From Odoribacter sp. AF15-53 (GTDB lineage Bacteria > Bacteroidota > Bacteroidia > Bacteroidales > Marinifilaceae), in the NCBI RefSeq assembly GCF_003479425.1, contig NZ_QUHC01000002.1, forward strand, positions 310,001 to 374,000: a DNA stretch of 64,000 nucleotides, written 5' to 3'. The position numbers and the translations under genes were made by a program. Position 1 is the first letter of the stretch; every line of letters starts with the position of its first letter. Of the stretch, positions 1 through 9,686 are shown in pieces. The notes under the pieces were generated by a model. The model had not been told where the DNA came from, did not search any database, and saw only the letters and a list, made by a program, of their open reading frames with translations.

Positions 1-628
1 CCCAAGGTTGATCCGCGATATACGATGCTCCGTTCTTCAACAATTCCTCCCGATCCCGGAACCCCCAGGTTACTCCCACGGAGGCCACGCCGCTATTAAC
101 AGCGGTTTGCATATCTACACCGGAATCTCCCACGTAAAGTACCTCGTCTTGCGTCACGCCAGCCTCTTTCATAATATCAAACACGATCGTCGGATCGGGC
201 TTGATAGGCACTCCATCCCGTTGCCCGTAAACGAAGTCAAAAAGCCCCTCTCCAAAATATTCGGGAATCAAAGCCACCGTGGCCGAATGATATTTATTAG
301 AAGCCACGGCCAACAACATCCCCCGACGCTTCAACTCCCTCAACAACTCACAAATTCCATCATAGGGAGCCGTGAAATCCGCTTTATGCTCGGCATAATA
401 AGCCACGAAATCCTCCCGGATTTTCAACATATTTTCCTCTGTTCTTTCAGACTCTGGCAACGCCCGTTCTAATAATTTATTTATCCCGTTCCCCACGAAA
501 TAACGGTAAGCAGGTAATTCGTGTGTCGGGTAGCCGTGCCGCCGTAAAGCGTAATTCGTACTCGCCGCCAAATCCTGCAAAGAATTCAATAACGTCCCAT
601 CCAAATCAAAAATAACCAACTTCGTCAT
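1..628 (-). CDS. HAD-superfamily phosphatase, phosphoglycolate phosphatase-like (3' end cut by window edge)
   Basis: The minus-strand frame starts at the ATG at 626-628 and runs off the left edge, so about 209 residues are visible and the C-terminus is missing. The N-terminus carries the HAD nucleophile motif DLDGT (residues 8-12, VIFDLDGTLLNS). A lysine-containing region (IKPDP) and the acidic motif GDSGVDMQTA follow late in the visible part, with an alpha-helical cap between, as in Gph/PGP phosphatases. It most likely hydrolyses a small cytosolic phosphate monoester such as 2-phosphoglycolate; the exact substrate cannot be read. A good promoter lies 30-60 bp upstream, so it is probably the first gene of its transcript. 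The open frame on the opposite strand is a shadow. Confidence 0.88.
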   Translation of the reverse strand, partial: MTKLVIFDLDGTLLNSLQDLAASTNYALRRHGYPTHELPAYRYFVGNGINKLLERALPESERTEENMLKIREDFVAYYAEHKADFTAPYDGICELLRELKRRGMLLAVASNKYHSATVALIPEYFGEGLFDFVYGQRDGVPIKPDPTIVFDIMKEAGVTQDEVLYVGDSGVDMQTAVNSGVASVGVTWGFRDREELLKNGASYIADQPW

Positions 629-655
629 ATAATCTCCATTTCATTTATTACAGGA

Positions 656-687
656 CAAAAGTAACACATATCCCCGTATTTCTGAAA
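656..687 (-). promoter_or_regulatory. Bacteroidetes-type promoter of the HAD phosphatase gene
   Basis: On the minus strand TACTTTTG (656-663) matches the -7 consensus TAnnTTTG. A TTTC (684-687) lies 20 bp upstream, close to the -33 TTTG element. The predicted transcript would have a leader of about 20 nt before the ATG at 628. Confidence 0.6.
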
Positions 688-728
688 CACTTGGACACAA
701 ATCGGGAAAATCAAAGGTAATACTACCA

Positions 729-862
729 TAATCCTAAGGTAATAATACCCCTCTTTCGTAGATCCGCCAGAGTTTCCCCGTTGCATCCCCGTTTTCTGCT
801 ATTCGAGTTACGGTGAAGCTTCGAAGTTGCAACGAGGGAAGGGTATTATTACTTTAGGATTA
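729..862. repeat. 134-bp element bounded by near-perfect 22-bp terminal inverted repeats
   Basis: Positions 729-750 and 841-862 are reverse complements at 21 of 22 positions (TAATCCTAA.GTAATAATACC core). The 90 bp between carries a second weak inverted pair (CCCCGTTGCA near 776-785 against TGCAACGAGG near 828-837), so the whole stretch can fold as a long imperfect hairpin. No open frame fills it. It resembles a MITE-like or nested palindromic repeat. No target-site duplication is obvious. The rest of the gap from the HAD promoter to the tRNA shows nothing else recognisable. Confidence 0.55.
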
Positions 863-927
863 CCTATAATTCACCTATATTTCTAGGTAATTCTATAAAA
901 ATCTTAAAGGGAATCGGCTAATAAACA

Positions 928-958
928 ACAGAGGCCGCATCATTGATGCGACCTCTGT
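928..958 (-). terminator. Intrinsic terminator downstream of tRNA-Trp
   Basis: Read on the minus strand, ACAGAGG-x-CGCATC pairs with GATGCG-x-CCTCTGT around a 3-nt loop, and TTGTTTATT follows. It begins 3 bp after the tRNA 3' end. Confidence 0.75.
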
Positions 959-961
959 CTG

Positions 962-1034
962 CACGGGAGGAGAGGTTCGAACTCCCGACCCTCGGTTTTG
1001 GAGACCGATGCTCTACCAACTGAGCCACTCCCGT
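962..1034 (-). tRNA. tRNA-Trp (anticodon CCA)
   Basis: The minus strand gives a 73-nt cloverleaf. The acceptor stem is ACGGGAG/CTCCCGT, the D-arm GGCTCAGTTGGTAGAGC, and the anticodon arm TCGGT-CTCCAAA-ACCGA places CCA at 34-36. The T-arm contains GGTTCGAAC in the usual GTTCGA form, and the discriminator is G. The 3' CCA is not encoded. It stands alone, not in a tRNA cluster, and its own terminator follows. Upstream, TTAATTTG around 1045-1052 is a near match to the -7 promoter box. Confidence 0.95.
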
Positions 1035-1097
1035 TTTTCACGCTGCAAATTAAGACAAATTAAACGAGAAAAACAAGACTTGGCGGGGAATAATACG

Positions 1098-1105
1098 TAT
1101 TTTTG
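1098..1105 (+). promoter_or_regulatory. Possible -7 box for the mnmA-crp transcript
   Basis: TATTTTTG matches TAnnTTTG exactly and lies 27 bp before the mnmA ATG. No good -33 TTTG is present at 19-21 bp spacing, so the assignment is tentative. Confidence 0.4.
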
Positions 1106-1132
1106 TATCCCAGACTTCAAGTAACAAGAAAC

Positions 1133-2194
1133 ATGGAAAAAATAGTAGTCGGTCTTAGCGGTGGCGTGGATAGTTTTGTAACAGCCCTTTTGTTACAACA
1201 ACATGGATTTGAAGTCATTGGCGTCAACCTGCAACTCTGGGACTCATTCTCCCCTTCCATTCAAAAAGATGAACTTGACGAATTATGCAAACTCGTCAAC
1301 ATCAAACTCTACAAGCTAGACGGCAGGGCACGTTTCCGGGAGCGAGTGGTGCAACCGTTCATTCTCGGCTATCTTTCCGGTGTTACCCCCAACCCTTGCG
1401 CGACCTGCAACAGTTTCGTGAAATGGAATTTACTCTGTTCTCTGGCTGATGAACTGGGGATATATCATATTGCCACGGGGCATTACGCCCGGATACTCCC
1501 CTTTTCGGAACATCATTATGTACATAAAGGAGTTGACCCGAATAAAGATCAATCCTATTTCCTATGGGGGGTACAGGAAAATATTCTATCCCGAACAATC
1601 ACCCCTTTGGGAGACCTCACGAAAACCGAAGTCAAAGAAATCGCCCGTGCTCACGGGTTCTCTCGAGTTGCCGACAAACGGGAAAGCATGAGTATCTGTT
1701 TTCTGGAAGGGAATGACTACCGGGATTTTATCCTACGACAACCGGATACGGAACACTGTTTCACGCCCGGTTCTATCGTGGATATACAAGGGCAACCGGT
1801 TGGAGAACACGAGGGAATCGCCAATTACACGATCGGTCAGAAAAGAGGTATCCCCCTAAAAGACGGCCGCCCTCAATATGTAGCCAAGATCAACGCTGTA
1901 ACCCGACAATTAATCGTGGGCGAAAAAAACTCGCTAAATCAAACGGAACTCTCGGTGATCCACCCGCATCTGATTGATCCGAACGAAATCACGGCAAATG
2001 ACATCGAAGTCAAAGTCCGCGGTTTAGGTCTCAACCCGCAAGGTTATGCCCGAATTACCCCACAACCGGGTAACCGGCTCTCCGTTGAACTCGCCTCCCC
2101 GGCCTGGGCTGTTGCCCCCGGTCAACCGGTTGCCTTCTACCGGAAAGATCGCTTGATCGGTGGCGGCATACTGGCAGACAACACGCAAGAATAA
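1133..2194 (+). CDS. mnmA: tRNA-specific 2-thiouridylase MnmA
   Basis: MnmA transfers sulfur to U34 of tRNA-Lys, -Glu and -Gln in the cytoplasm. The 353-residue protein has the PP-loop SGGVDS at 9-14. The catalytic cysteine is in NPCATC (Cys89) and the partner cysteine in SICF (Cys189), and an ATP/tRNA-binding GHYAR follows Cys89. The C-terminal beta-barrel region (YTIGQKRG onwards) is complete. I chose the ATG at 1133 rather than the upstream TTG at 1103 because the family begins at the strand leading into the PP-loop. The segment after the first strand lacks the usual cysteine/acidic stretch of E. coli MnmA, so it may be the second, divergent copy often carried by Bacteroidales. The Crp-like gene follows after 20 bp. 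Confidence 0.93.
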   Translation: MEKIVVGLSGGVDSFVTALLLQQHGFEVIGVNLQLWDSFSPSIQKDELDELCKLVNIKLYKLDGRARFRERVVQPFILGYLSGVTPNPCATCNSFVKWNLLCSLADELGIYHIATGHYARILPFSEHHYVHKGVDPNKDQSYFLWGVQENILSRTITPLGDLTKTEVKEIARAHGFSRVADKRESMSICFLEGNDYRDFILRQPDTEHCFTPGSIVDIQGQPVGEHEGIANYTIGQKRGIPLKDGRPQYVAKINAVTRQLIVGEKNSLNQTELSVIHPHLIDPNEITANDIEVKVRGLGLNPQGYARITPQPGNRLSVELASPAWAVAPGQPVAFYRKDRLIGGGILADNTQE

Positions 2195-2214
2195 CAACGT
2201 AAATACACCGCCTC

Positions 2215-2778
2215 ATGGAATTCACGAAAAAACTTCAGGAACAGTACAAGTTATCAACAGAAAGCATCGCCCTTTTACAAGAACACATGCAACTTCTATC
2301 GTTCGAAAAGAAAGAGGTTATCATTCAAGAAGGCCAACGGGATGATTACACCTATTTTGTCGAAAGCGGCTCCGTGCGAGCATACGTCATTCGGGAAGAT
2401 AAACAAGTGACCTTGTTTTTTGCTTTCGAAGGAGATAGCGCAACCACGATTCTTGGCCCGTCGAACACGTTAACCTCAAAACTCACGATTGAAACCCTTG
2501 AACCCACGACCCTTGTCAGAATCTCCCGTACCCGTTTAGAGGAACTTTTCCGACGGTCACTTGAAATAGCCAACTGGGGACGCAAGCTCATGGAGAAAAC
2601 ATTACTGGAATACGAACATTATTTCATAGAATACTACTGGATGGAAAAAAGTACCCAATACCAAGCACTCATGAAAGAACATCCCCAGTTATTACAACGG
2701 GTTTCCTTGAAAGAGATCGCCTCTTACTTGAATATAACCCCTCAAACCCTTAGTCGGATCCGGGCGCATATCAAGTGA
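2215..2778 (+). CDS. Crp/Fnr-family transcriptional regulator
   Basis: The 187-residue protein has an N-terminal cyclic-nucleotide-binding jelly roll (about residues 20-115, with [16 protein letters not shown]). A long connecting helix follows, then a short C-terminal helix-turn-helix ([21 protein letters not shown], about 163-184). The effector is unknown; no Fnr-type cysteine cluster is seen. It follows mnmA by 20 bp and is probably cotranscribed. Its last 8 bases overlap the 3' end of the convergent transporter gene at 2771-2778, so the two genes share their stop regions. Confidence 0.9.
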   Translation: MEFTKKLQEQYKLSTESIALLQEHMQLLSFEKKEVIIQEGQRDDYTYFVESGSVRAYVIREDKQVTLFFAFEGDSATTILGPSNTLTSKLTIETLEPTTLVRISRTRLEELFRRSLEIANWGRKLMEKTLLEYEHYFIEYYWMEKSTQYQALMKEHPQLLQRVSLKEIASYLNITPQTLSRIRAHIK

Positions 2779-4432
2779 AAAACAGGATCAGCAATTGCGC
2801 TGTCAACACTCGCAGAAACATCGTCAACGGGTAAACAGTAGCATAACTTACCGAGGGGGCATCATTGTTGGCCATACCATTGGAGTATGCCAAGGCCGGA
2901 GGATCCGTCATACTTCCCGCGATCAACCCCATCAAGGTGAAATAATTAATCTTGTATACAATTCTGGCTATTATCCCGATAATAATCAATGGTATAACCG
3001 TAATCATAAAACCATAACCGATCCAAGCATATCCTCCTCCATCAATAATGGTTTTCACGAAACCCTCTCCGGCTCCCAATCCCACGCTAGCTAGGAATAA
3101 TGAAATTCCGACTTCTCTCAACATCAGGTTGGCACTCATCGTTGTGTAAGTCACCAAACCGTATTGTGGTCCGAAACGACTGATCAATATGGAGATAATC
3201 AAAGGTCCTCCCGCCAATCCCAACTTAACGGGTTGCGGGATTCCGGGAAACGTGAAAGGAATACTTCCCAACAGTATACCCAAGAAAATACCTAAAAATA
3301 TCGAAACCAAGTTAGGTTCTCTCAAACGTCGCAAAGAATTACCCAACACTTTAGCAACATTTGCAACCGCGGCTTCCGGCCCGACTACCGTCAAGCGGTC
3401 GCCTATCTGCAACTGCAAATTCGGCTTAGCAACCAAATCAACCCCGGCTCGATTTACCCGGGTAACATTCACCCCGAAGCAATTTCTCAACCTCATATCT
3501 CCCAGCATTCTCCCGTTCACCTCGCCTTTCGTGATCGCGATTCTCCTAGATACAAGTTGCTTATCCAATCTTTCCCATTCTACCTCTACCCGCTCGCCCA
3601 AGAAAGCCGTGATCGCGTCTATATCCTGCAATGCGGCAACCACCAGAAGTTTATCCCCTTCTTTCAAACAAGTCTCTGAAGAACCGATCTCGATCTTCTC
3701 GTCCTGATGACAAACTCGTGAAAAAACAAACTTCCGGTTAATCAACCGGGTAATTTCCATCAAATCTTTCCCGAACAGAGCCGGATTCGTTACCCGAACA
3801 GAGAATTGTTGCGCCCCGCTCGCCTTACTCGTATCTTGTTGCTCGATGTCCTCGTTCTCCTTTTCCATTTTAATCCTGAAAATCACCCGCATCAACATAA
3901 TCGATCCGATAATACCGATCACTCCCAACGGGTAAGCGACAGCATATCCCAGCGCTATCGTGGGATCATCAATTCCGGTTGCATCCGAATAAGCCTGTTG
4001 GGCAGCCCCCAGACCGGGCGTGTTGGTCACGGCTCCGGAAAGAATACCCACCATCGTGGTAATCGGCAACCCGGTAATCACGTGAATGATGTAAGTTGTT
4101 ACCACCCCAAGCAACACGATTCCCGAAGCCAGCATATTCAGCGTGAACCCGCCTTTCCGGAAAGATGAGAAGAAACCGGGACCCACTTGTAACCCCACCG
4201 AGTACACGAATAAAATCAATCCGAATTCTTTCATGAAATGCAACGTATGCCCATCCACACGCATCCCGAAATGACTGCAAATAATACCCACGAAAAGAAT
4301 CCATGTAATGCCTAACGAAATCCCCCAGACTTTCACTTTCCCCAACACGATTCCCAAAGCGATAACGATTGCGAACATCAAAACCGAGTGCGCCACTCCC
4401 TGTCCGAAAAACAGATCACTTAACCAAGTCAT
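2771..4432 (-). CDS. AspT/YidE-family membrane transporter with two RCK-C domains
   Basis: The 553-residue protein has about five membrane helices in the first 180 residues and two cytosolic TrkA-C/RCK-C modules (about 205-285 and 290-370; motifs [11 protein letters not shown] and [11 protein letters not shown]). A second set of about five to six helices runs to the C-terminus. Each membrane half has a [16 protein letters not shown] or [11 protein letters not shown] motif, the duplicated signature of the AspT (aspartate:alanine exchanger) / YidE-YbjL duplication family. It acts in the inner membrane; its substrate cannot be read and may be a small carboxylate. The gene converges on the Crp-like regulator with an 8-bp overlap, and about 145 bp upstream separates it from the GNAT-like gene. 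Confidence 0.88.
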   Translation of the reverse strand: MTWLSDLFFGQGVAHSVLMFAIVIALGIVLGKVKVWGISLGITWILFVGIICSHFGMRVDGHTLHFMKEFGLILFVYSVGLQVGPGFFSSFRKGGFTLNMLASGIVLLGVVTTYIIHVITGLPITTMVGILSGAVTNTPGLGAAQQAYSDATGIDDPTIALGYAVAYPLGVIGIIGSIMLMRVIFRIKMEKENEDIEQQDTSKASGAQQFSVRVTNPALFGKDLMEITRLINRKFVFSRVCHQDEKIEIGSSETCLKEGDKLLVVAALQDIDAITAFLGERVEVEWERLDKQLVSRRIAITKGEVNGRMLGDMRLRNCFGVNVTRVNRAGVDLVAKPNLQLQIGDRLTVVGPEAAVANVAKVLGNSLRRLREPNLVSIFLGIFLGILLGSIPFTFPGIPQPVKLGLAGGPLIISILISRFGPQYGLVTYTTMSANLMLREVGISLFLASVGLGAGEGFVKTIIDGGGYAWIGYGFMITVIPLIIIGIIARIVYKINYFTLMGLIAGSMTDPPALAYSNGMANNDAPSVSYATVYPLTMFLRVLTAQLLILFFT

Positions 4433-4577
4433 GCCATTTATAATTTTAGATTTTAGATACTATTAATTCTGTGATTTTATGATTTTCGATTAGATGATTC
4501 CAACCGTCCAAGACAAACTCTTTTCCATTCTAAATTTCTCGAAACCAGCGATCACTAAATCTTTTAACTTTTCATTT

Positions 4578-5771
4578 TCAATTTTCAAGTGTTTTAGGCT
4601 TCTTGTCAATGGAACGACAGAATTCGATATCTTCCCGGAACAATTTCCGATAGGTTATATATGTCTGGGATTGTTTTGCCCCGATGTACTCCATCAAATG
4701 CATCATCTTCGGGTTAAAATCTCCGACCCAACTCAGATCCAACCAATCGTAATTGCGTTTTCCCATGATGACATTCTTGCAAAAAGCGTAAATCATGGCA
4801 GCCTCAACTCCCCGCCCTTGGTATTCTTCCGCAACACCGAATATCAATCCCAAAGCAATACGTCCCCGTTTAAAATAACGGTAATAAAGGAATTTCAAAA
4901 TTCCTAACCCGCTAATCTTGCCATTAACATGCTTCACGATATAATTCAATTCGGGAATCATGATAAAGAACCCGATCGGAATATCCTTATAATAAGCGAA
5001 ATAAAGCAAATCTGGGTCCAACACGGGTTTCAATGTCTTGAACAACACTTCTACCTGTTCCTTATCCATGCCCCCCACGCCATGCACGTTCACATTCCAT
5101 GCCTGATTATAAATTACCAGAAAAGCCTCTTTTGCCTGTTCGGGCGTCATTTCCCGGTAAGAACTAATCCGGTAATCCCCGTTTTTCAACAATCGTTCGG
5201 ATTTCCAGACCACCACCTTGGAAAGACTCTCTTCCACGAGGCGCGTCCGGTAGATGTATTGCTTGAAATAATCCCGGAACCCGTAATTCTCGAAGAAAGG
5301 AACGTAATACTTATGCGTGTAAGGCATTTGAAACACGGGGGGCTTAAAACCATCTACCAACAATCCCCACCACTCGTTACGCTCGCCGAAATTAACGGGA
5401 CCTTCCATAGAATCCATCCCCCGTTCCTCCAACCACTCCCGGCAACGATCAAACAACATGAACGCAGCTTCCTGATCATTAATACACTCGAAGAACCCCA
5501 TGCCCCCCACCGTGTACGAATCCAACCGACAAGTATCCTCGTCGATAAAAGAAGCCACACGCCCAACGCATGTTCCTTTTTCATCCCGAAGTAGCCAACG
5601 AGTACATTCCCCGTGCTTGAAATAAGGGTTCTTCGCCCGGTCAAACACTTTCGTGATGTCTGTATCTAAAGGTCGTACCCAATTTTCGTCATTCTTGTAA
5701 AGAGAGACAGGTAGCACTAAAAATTCATTCGCTTGCTTTTCGTTCAAAACCTCTTCAATCGTGTATTTCAT
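4578..5771 (-). CDS. GNAT-like N-acetyltransferase-fold protein, function unknown
   Basis: This is a 397-residue soluble protein without a signal peptide. The first 130 residues contain a partial acyltransferase-like fold (VGRVASFID). Residues about 215-370 contain a second GNAT-like region with IPIGFFIMIPELN and the acetyl-CoA-loop-like GVAEEYQGRGVEAAMIYAF. Similar proteins of about 390 residues are widespread in Bacteroidetes and annotated as GNAT-like or hypothetical. The acyl acceptor is unknown. Only 4 bp separate it from the nucleoside-recognition gene upstream, so the two are surely cotranscribed. Confidence 0.72.
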   Translation of the reverse strand: MKYTIEEVLNEKQANEFLVLPVSLYKNDENWVRPLDTDITKVFDRAKNPYFKHGECTRWLLRDEKGTCVGRVASFIDEDTCRLDSYTVGGMGFFECINDQEAAFMLFDRCREWLEERGMDSMEGPVNFGERNEWWGLLVDGFKPPVFQMPYTHKYYVPFFENYGFRDYFKQYIYRTRLVEESLSKVVVWKSERLLKNGDYRISSYREMTPEQAKEAFLVIYNQAWNVNVHGVGGMDKEQVEVLFKTLKPVLDPDLLYFAYYKDIPIGFFIMIPELNYIVKHVNGKISGLGILKFLYYRYFKRGRIALGLIFGVAEEYQGRGVEAAMIYAFCKNVIMGKRNYDWLDLSWVGDFNPKMMHLMEYIGAKQSQTYITYRKLFREDIEFCRSIDKKPKTLEN

Positions 5772-5775
5772 ATAT

Positions 5776-6732
5776 CTATAAACTTATATTTTCAACTTTT
5801 ATCGGCGGATGCACCCGTGCCTGCAACCCGTAAATACCCCGGCGTATCCACACGACAATCATCGCTAACACGACACGAGGGAATATCAACCACATGACAG
5901 GTAACCCCATCACCGCGAACAACAACGGATCTTCTAATTGGGAATGAGAAATTGCCAGGTGATAATTCAACAAATCCGCCTCTTGATGAACCAATTTCCC
6001 CGTTTTGGCGTAATCCATCATAATCGCGGAACCATAGGCCAAACCGACCGTGTTCCCCACGAGCCACAAGAAAGCGACATCCGGTTTCAACCCGAACAAA
6101 CGCATCAACGGGGATAACATCGTGGATAATATTTTCAACACTCCGAACTCTTCGAGCAAACGTTGCAAAATCATCAAGCCGGAAATCACCAACACGATCT
6201 TCACGCACAACAACAAGCTACTTTCCAACCAATGCAACATCGTCTCTCCCAGTCCCAATGCAACCGAAGTCTCCGCCATCATCTTCCTACTCATTTCCGG
6301 CAACAGCAAGTTCAACCCGATTGCCGCCACGAAACTCCCCACGACACGCAAAATCACCATACCCACGGCCGACGATCCGGTTTTCTGCAACACGATCGTC
6401 TCCACGACAAAGTTATGGGATATCAGGCACATCGTGGCCATGATCAGGCTCTCCCTCACGGAAAAATCAAGTGTCGACAACAAGGCTATCACGGTATATA
6501 TATTAGTGAATATACTCGTGACAAACACCAACGCCGCATCTCCCGGCAAACCGATCAAAGTAAACAACGGGGACGCGAACGAGGATATATAAGGCAATAT
6601 ATTAAAATATGACAACAACGTCACGAACAAAGAGACCGGCAACATGATCTTCAAAAACCATATTGATGTCTTTATCGCCACGGGTAAAGCTTTCCGCACA
6701 CATCCCATAACTCTCGCACTGTAACTTGCCAT
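5776..6732 (-). CDS. Nucleoside-recognition (Gate) domain membrane protein
   Basis: The protein has 318 residues when started at the ATG at 6732 (MASYSARV). The frame stays open upstream to 6804, but those 24 codons translate an ATTGAAA tandem repeat and are unlikely to be coding. Multiple hydrophobic segments occur as two halves with the Gate-domain layout of SpmA/SpmB-like and NupC-like proteins (for example LPVSLFVTLLSYFNILPYI and VGNTVGLAYGSAIMMDYAK). It is an inner-membrane protein, possibly a transporter; its substrate is unproven. It lies between gpsA (130 bp upstream) and the GNAT-like gene (4 bp downstream). Confidence 0.82.
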   Translation of the reverse strand: MASYSARVMGCVRKALPVAIKTSIWFLKIMLPVSLFVTLLSYFNILPYISSFASPLFTLIGLPGDAALVFVTSIFTNIYTVIALLSTLDFSVRESLIMATMCLISHNFVVETIVLQKTGSSAVGMVILRVVGSFVAAIGLNLLLPEMSRKMMAETSVALGLGETMLHWLESSLLLCVKIVLVISGLMILQRLLEEFGVLKILSTMLSPLMRLFGLKPDVAFLWLVGNTVGLAYGSAIMMDYAKTGKLVHQEADLLNYHLAISHSQLEDPLLFAVMGLPVMWLIFPRVVLAMIVVWIRRGIYGLQARVHPPIKVENISL

Positions 6733-6740
6733 ACGCTTTA

Positions 6741-6770
6741 ATTGAAAATTGAAAATTGAAAATTGAAAAT
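6741..6770. repeat. 7-bp tandem repeat (ATTGAAA x about 4)
   Basis: Four successive ATTGAAA units lie directly before the chosen start codon of the nucleoside-recognition gene. A short ATTTTCAATTTTC run also occurs near 4570-4586. It is a simple-sequence repeat that could vary in copy number; no function can be read. Confidence 0.7.
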
Positions 6771-6865
6771 GATATCCCCCCACTCCCAACTTCCAATTTT
6801 CCAATTAAACTTTTATAATTTTAAAGTCGCTTGACGACTTTTCATTTTAAATTTTAAATTCTAAA

Positions 6866-7870
6866 TTACCGAAGCTCGTCGGTTAGCAACCGGATTTCCA
6901 TTGTCGGGCTGATGCGCTCGTACAATATATTATACACGGCATCTGTGATCGGCATGTGAACCTTATACTGCTCGTTAATCTCGTGGATACCTTTCACCCC
7001 GAAATAGCCCTCGGCAATCATCAACATCTCCATCTGAGCCGACTTCACTGAATACCCTTTCCCGATCATCGTACCGAACGTCCGGTTCCGGCTGAACTGC
7101 GAATAGGCTGTCACCAACAAATCACCCAGATAAGCCGAAAACTTGATATCCCGTTGGATCGGATGAACGGCATTCACGAAACGTTCCATTTCTTGGATAG
7201 CATTCGCTACCAGAACCGCCTGAAAATTATCGCCATACCGCAACCCGTGACAAATCCCGGCTGCAATAGCAAAAACGTTTTTCAACACAGCCGCATACTC
7301 CGACCCGTATATATCATCGGAAATCGTCGTTTTCACGTAAAAACACTCGAACAACTGTGCCACCGACCGGGCCACCCGCAAATTCTCACTGGAGAACGTC
7401 AGGTAGGACAGACGCTCCAAAGCAATCTCCTCCGCATGACAAGGCCCCGAAATAATCACGATCTGCTCCAAAGGCACCTCGTACCTCTGGTGGAAAAATT
7501 CCCCGATCAGCATATTATCATCCGGGATCATACCCTTGATAGCCGAAACAATAATTTTATCTTTCAAAGAGACTTGCAATCTTGAGGTCACCACGTTTTT
7601 CAGGAATGCACTCGGGATCGCGAAAACAATCACGTCGGAATTCATAACCAACCGATCCAGATCATCCGTGAACGTGATCTTATCCAGATCGAACTCGACA
7701 CCACACAAGTACCTCGGATTGTGCTTCAATACTTTAAAAGCCTTTATTGATTCAATATTCCGCATGAACCAATGAATATGCCCGTTGTTATCCGTCAGCA
7801 TTTTAGCGATAGCGGTAGCCCAGCTACCACCACCCACGACACCAATCCTTGGTTTGTCTAATATTTCCAT
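6866..7870 (-). CDS. gpsA: Glycerol-3-phosphate dehydrogenase [NAD(P)+]
   Basis: GpsA reduces dihydroxyacetone phosphate to sn-glycerol-3-phosphate, the backbone for phospholipids, in the cytosol. The 334-residue protein shows the Rossmann motif GVVGGGSWATA (10-20), the substrate-loop motif SGPCHAEE (141-148) and the catalytic lysine in EYAAVLKN (Lys197). The length is typical. The usual GTA after the Trp is ATA here, a conservative change. It lies 91 bp downstream of lysS, separated by repeated sequence that may form an attenuator, so cotranscription with lysS is possible but not assured. Confidence 0.95.
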   Translation of the reverse strand: MEILDKPRIGVVGGGSWATAIAKMLTDNNGHIHWFMRNIESIKAFKVLKHNPRYLCGVEFDLDKITFTDDLDRLVMNSDVIVFAIPSAFLKNVVTSRLQVSLKDKIIVSAIKGMIPDDNMLIGEFFHQRYEVPLEQIVIISGPCHAEEIALERLSYLTFSSENLRVARSVAQLFECFYVKTTISDDIYGSEYAAVLKNVFAIAAGICHGLRYGDNFQAVLVANAIQEMERFVNAVHPIQRDIKFSAYLGDLLVTAYSQFSRNRTFGTMIGKGYSVKSAQMEMLMIAEGYFGVKGIHEINEQYKVHMPITDAVYNILYERISPTMEIRLLTDELR

Positions 7871-7879
7871 GATAAAAAG

Positions 7880-7960
7880 AGTTACAAGTTTGCAGGTTAC
7901 AAGTTACAAGTTTTAGGTCATAATCGAACCTGCAACTTGTTAACCTGTAACCTGCAACTA
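7880..7960 (-). repeat. Repeat-built imperfect hairpin between lysS and gpsA
   Basis: The gap is almost entirely copies of AAGTTACAAGTT and GCAGGTTAC-type units in both orientations. On the minus strand the first half (GTTACAGGTTAACAAGTT) pairs imperfectly with the second (AACTTGTAACTTGTAAC). CTCTTTTTATC then leads straight into the gpsA ATG. It could act as a terminator or attenuator after lysS. The same unit family recurs at 9826-9862. Confidence 0.5.
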
Positions 7961-7961
7961 T

Positions 7962-9686
7962 TTAGTTAAACCAGCTCTTCACCTCATCCGGAGACAAGGT
8001 TTTCAAGCCCAATTTCATTTTTTTATTCAAACCACTAAGCTCCTGATGTAACTTGTTCGGGTTCTCCACCGCTTTCAACGCTTCTACCGTTTGATAGCCG
8101 GCCTTACGCACCACTTGTATCCACTCGGCTGGGACACCGACACCCACGAATTTATCATCCGAATCCACCACTGCTACCTTCTCCGGCTTCATTTGCGGGA
8201 ACAACAACACGTCCTGTATAGACGGGCTATTCGTCAGGAACATACAAAGACGGTCGATACCGATACCCATTCCGGAGGTCGGAGGCATACCATACTCCAA
8301 TGCCCGCACGAAATCGTAATCAATAAACATTGCCTCGTCATCCCCTCTCTCCTGCAAAGCCAACTGATCCTTAAACCGATTCAACTGGTCGATCGGGTCA
8401 TTCAACTCGGAATAGGCATTAGCAACCTCTTTCCCGTTCACGAACAACTCGAAACGCTCGGTCAATCCCGGATCCGAACGATGCATCTTCGTCAAGGGCG
8501 ACATCTCCACCGGGTAATCGTAAATAAACGTCGGTTGAATATAGTGACTCTCACATTTCTCCCCGAATATCTCGTCAATTAACTTTCCTTTACCCATCGT
8601 TTCGTCAACATTCAAACCGATCGACAGACAGAACTCACGAATCTCGTCCTCACTCTTACCCGTGATATCAAACCCGGTATATTCTTTGATCGCCTCGGAC
8701 ATCTTCACTCGCTTGAAAGGACGCTTGAAATCCACCTCGTTATCCCCGAAAGGAGCCTTCGTGGTCCCGTTCACGGCCAAGGCTGCCGCCTCGATCATGC
8801 GCTCCGTGCTATCCATCATCCACAAGTAATCCTTGTAAGGCACGTATACCTCCATACAAGTAAATTCCGGATTATGCGTCCGGTCCATACCCTCGTTACG
8901 GAAGTTACGAGAAAATTCGAACACCCCGTTAAAACCGCCCACGATCAGACGCTTCAAATACAACTCGTTCGCGATACGCAAGTAAAACGGGATATCCAAC
9001 GCGTTGTGATGCGTGATAAACGGGCGGGCCGAAGCTCCTCCCGGAATAGCCTGTAATACGGGAGTTTCCACTTCCAAACATCCCATATCCGTATAAAACT
9101 TCCGAATCGCATTGATCATCTTTGTCCGCTTGATAAACACGTCCATCACCTGCGGGTTCACGATCAAATCCAAATAACGTTGACGATATCTCAATTCCGG
9201 ATCGGTAAAAGCGTCAAACACCTTACCATCCTTTTCTTTCACGATCGGAAGCGGGCGCAAAGACTTGGATAACATCACCAACTCTTTCGCGTGAACGGAA
9301 ATCTCTCCCATGTTCGTACGGAACACGAATCCTTTCACCCCCACGATATCACCGATATCCATCAACTTTTTGAAAACGGTATTATACATCGTGCAAGCTT
9401 CATCCCGACTCACATCATCCCGACTCACGTAGACCTGAATCCTACCTTCGGCATCCTGTAATTCAAAAAATGAAGCCTTACCCATAATCCGCCTGCTCAT
9501 CATCCGCCCGGCAATCACAACCTCCTGCAATTCCTCCGGTGATTTTTCAAATTTATCAAGGATCTCTTTAGAAAGGTGAGTTACTTTAAATTCCGGTGCC
9601 GGATAGGCATCAATTCCCAAATTCTTCAACTCGTTTAAAGAGTTCCGGCGAATAATTTCCTGTTCGCTTAATTCTGCAAGACTCAT
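7962..9686 (-). CDS. lysS: Lysyl-tRNA synthetase, class II
   Basis: The enzyme charges tRNA-Lys in the cytosol. The 574-residue protein has an N-terminal OB-fold anticodon-binding domain (about 55-165). The class II catalytic core follows: motif 1 near [22 protein letters not shown], motif 2 [19 protein letters not shown] and motif 3 [15 protein letters not shown]-terminal extension of about 70 residues after motif 3 (from about 505) is rich in lysine and helix-forming residues. It is absent from E. coli LysS and has been noted in Bacteroidetes enzymes. A clear promoter lies about 85 bp upstream. Confidence 0.97.
   Translation of the reverse strand: MSLAELSEQEIIRRNSLNELKNLGIDAYPAPEFKVTHLSKEILDKFEKSPEELQEVVIAGRMMSRRIMGKASFFELQDAEGRIQVYVSRDDVSRDEACTMYNTVFKKLMDIGDIVGVKGFVFRTNMGEISVHAKELVMLSKSLRPLPIVKEKDGKVFDAFTDPELRYRQRYLDLIVNPQVMDVFIKRTKMINAIRKFYTDMGCLEVETPVLQAIPGGASARPFITHHNALDIPFYLRIANELYLKRLIVGGFNGVFEFSRNFRNEGMDRTHNPEFTCMEVYVPYKDYLWMMDSTERMIEAAALAVNGTTKAPFGDNEVDFKRPFKRVKMSEAIKEYTGFDITGKSEDEIREFCLSIGLNVDETMGKGKLIDEIFGEKCESHYIQPTFIYDYPVEMSPLTKMHRSDPGLTERFELFVNGKEVANAYSELNDPIDQLNRFKDQLALQERGDDEAMFIDYDFVRALEYGMPPTSGMGIGIDRLCMFLTNSPSIQDVLLFPQMKPEKVAVVDSDDKFVGVGVPAEWIQVVRKAGYQTVEALKAVENPNKLHQELSGLNKKMKLGLKTLSPDEVKSWFN

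Noticed and set aside
8..472. Plus-strand open frame at the left edge
   Set aside because: It is antisense to the HAD phosphatase, whose motifs and promoter are clear; its own translation has no family pattern.
1103..1132. TTG start extending MnmA by ten residues
   Set aside because: The extra residues precede the conserved first strand and lie on the likely promoter; the ATG at 1133 fits the family.
6733..6804. Upstream extension of the nucleoside-recognition protein
   Set aside because: The 24 codons translate an ATTGAAA tandem repeat and have no homologue-like character.
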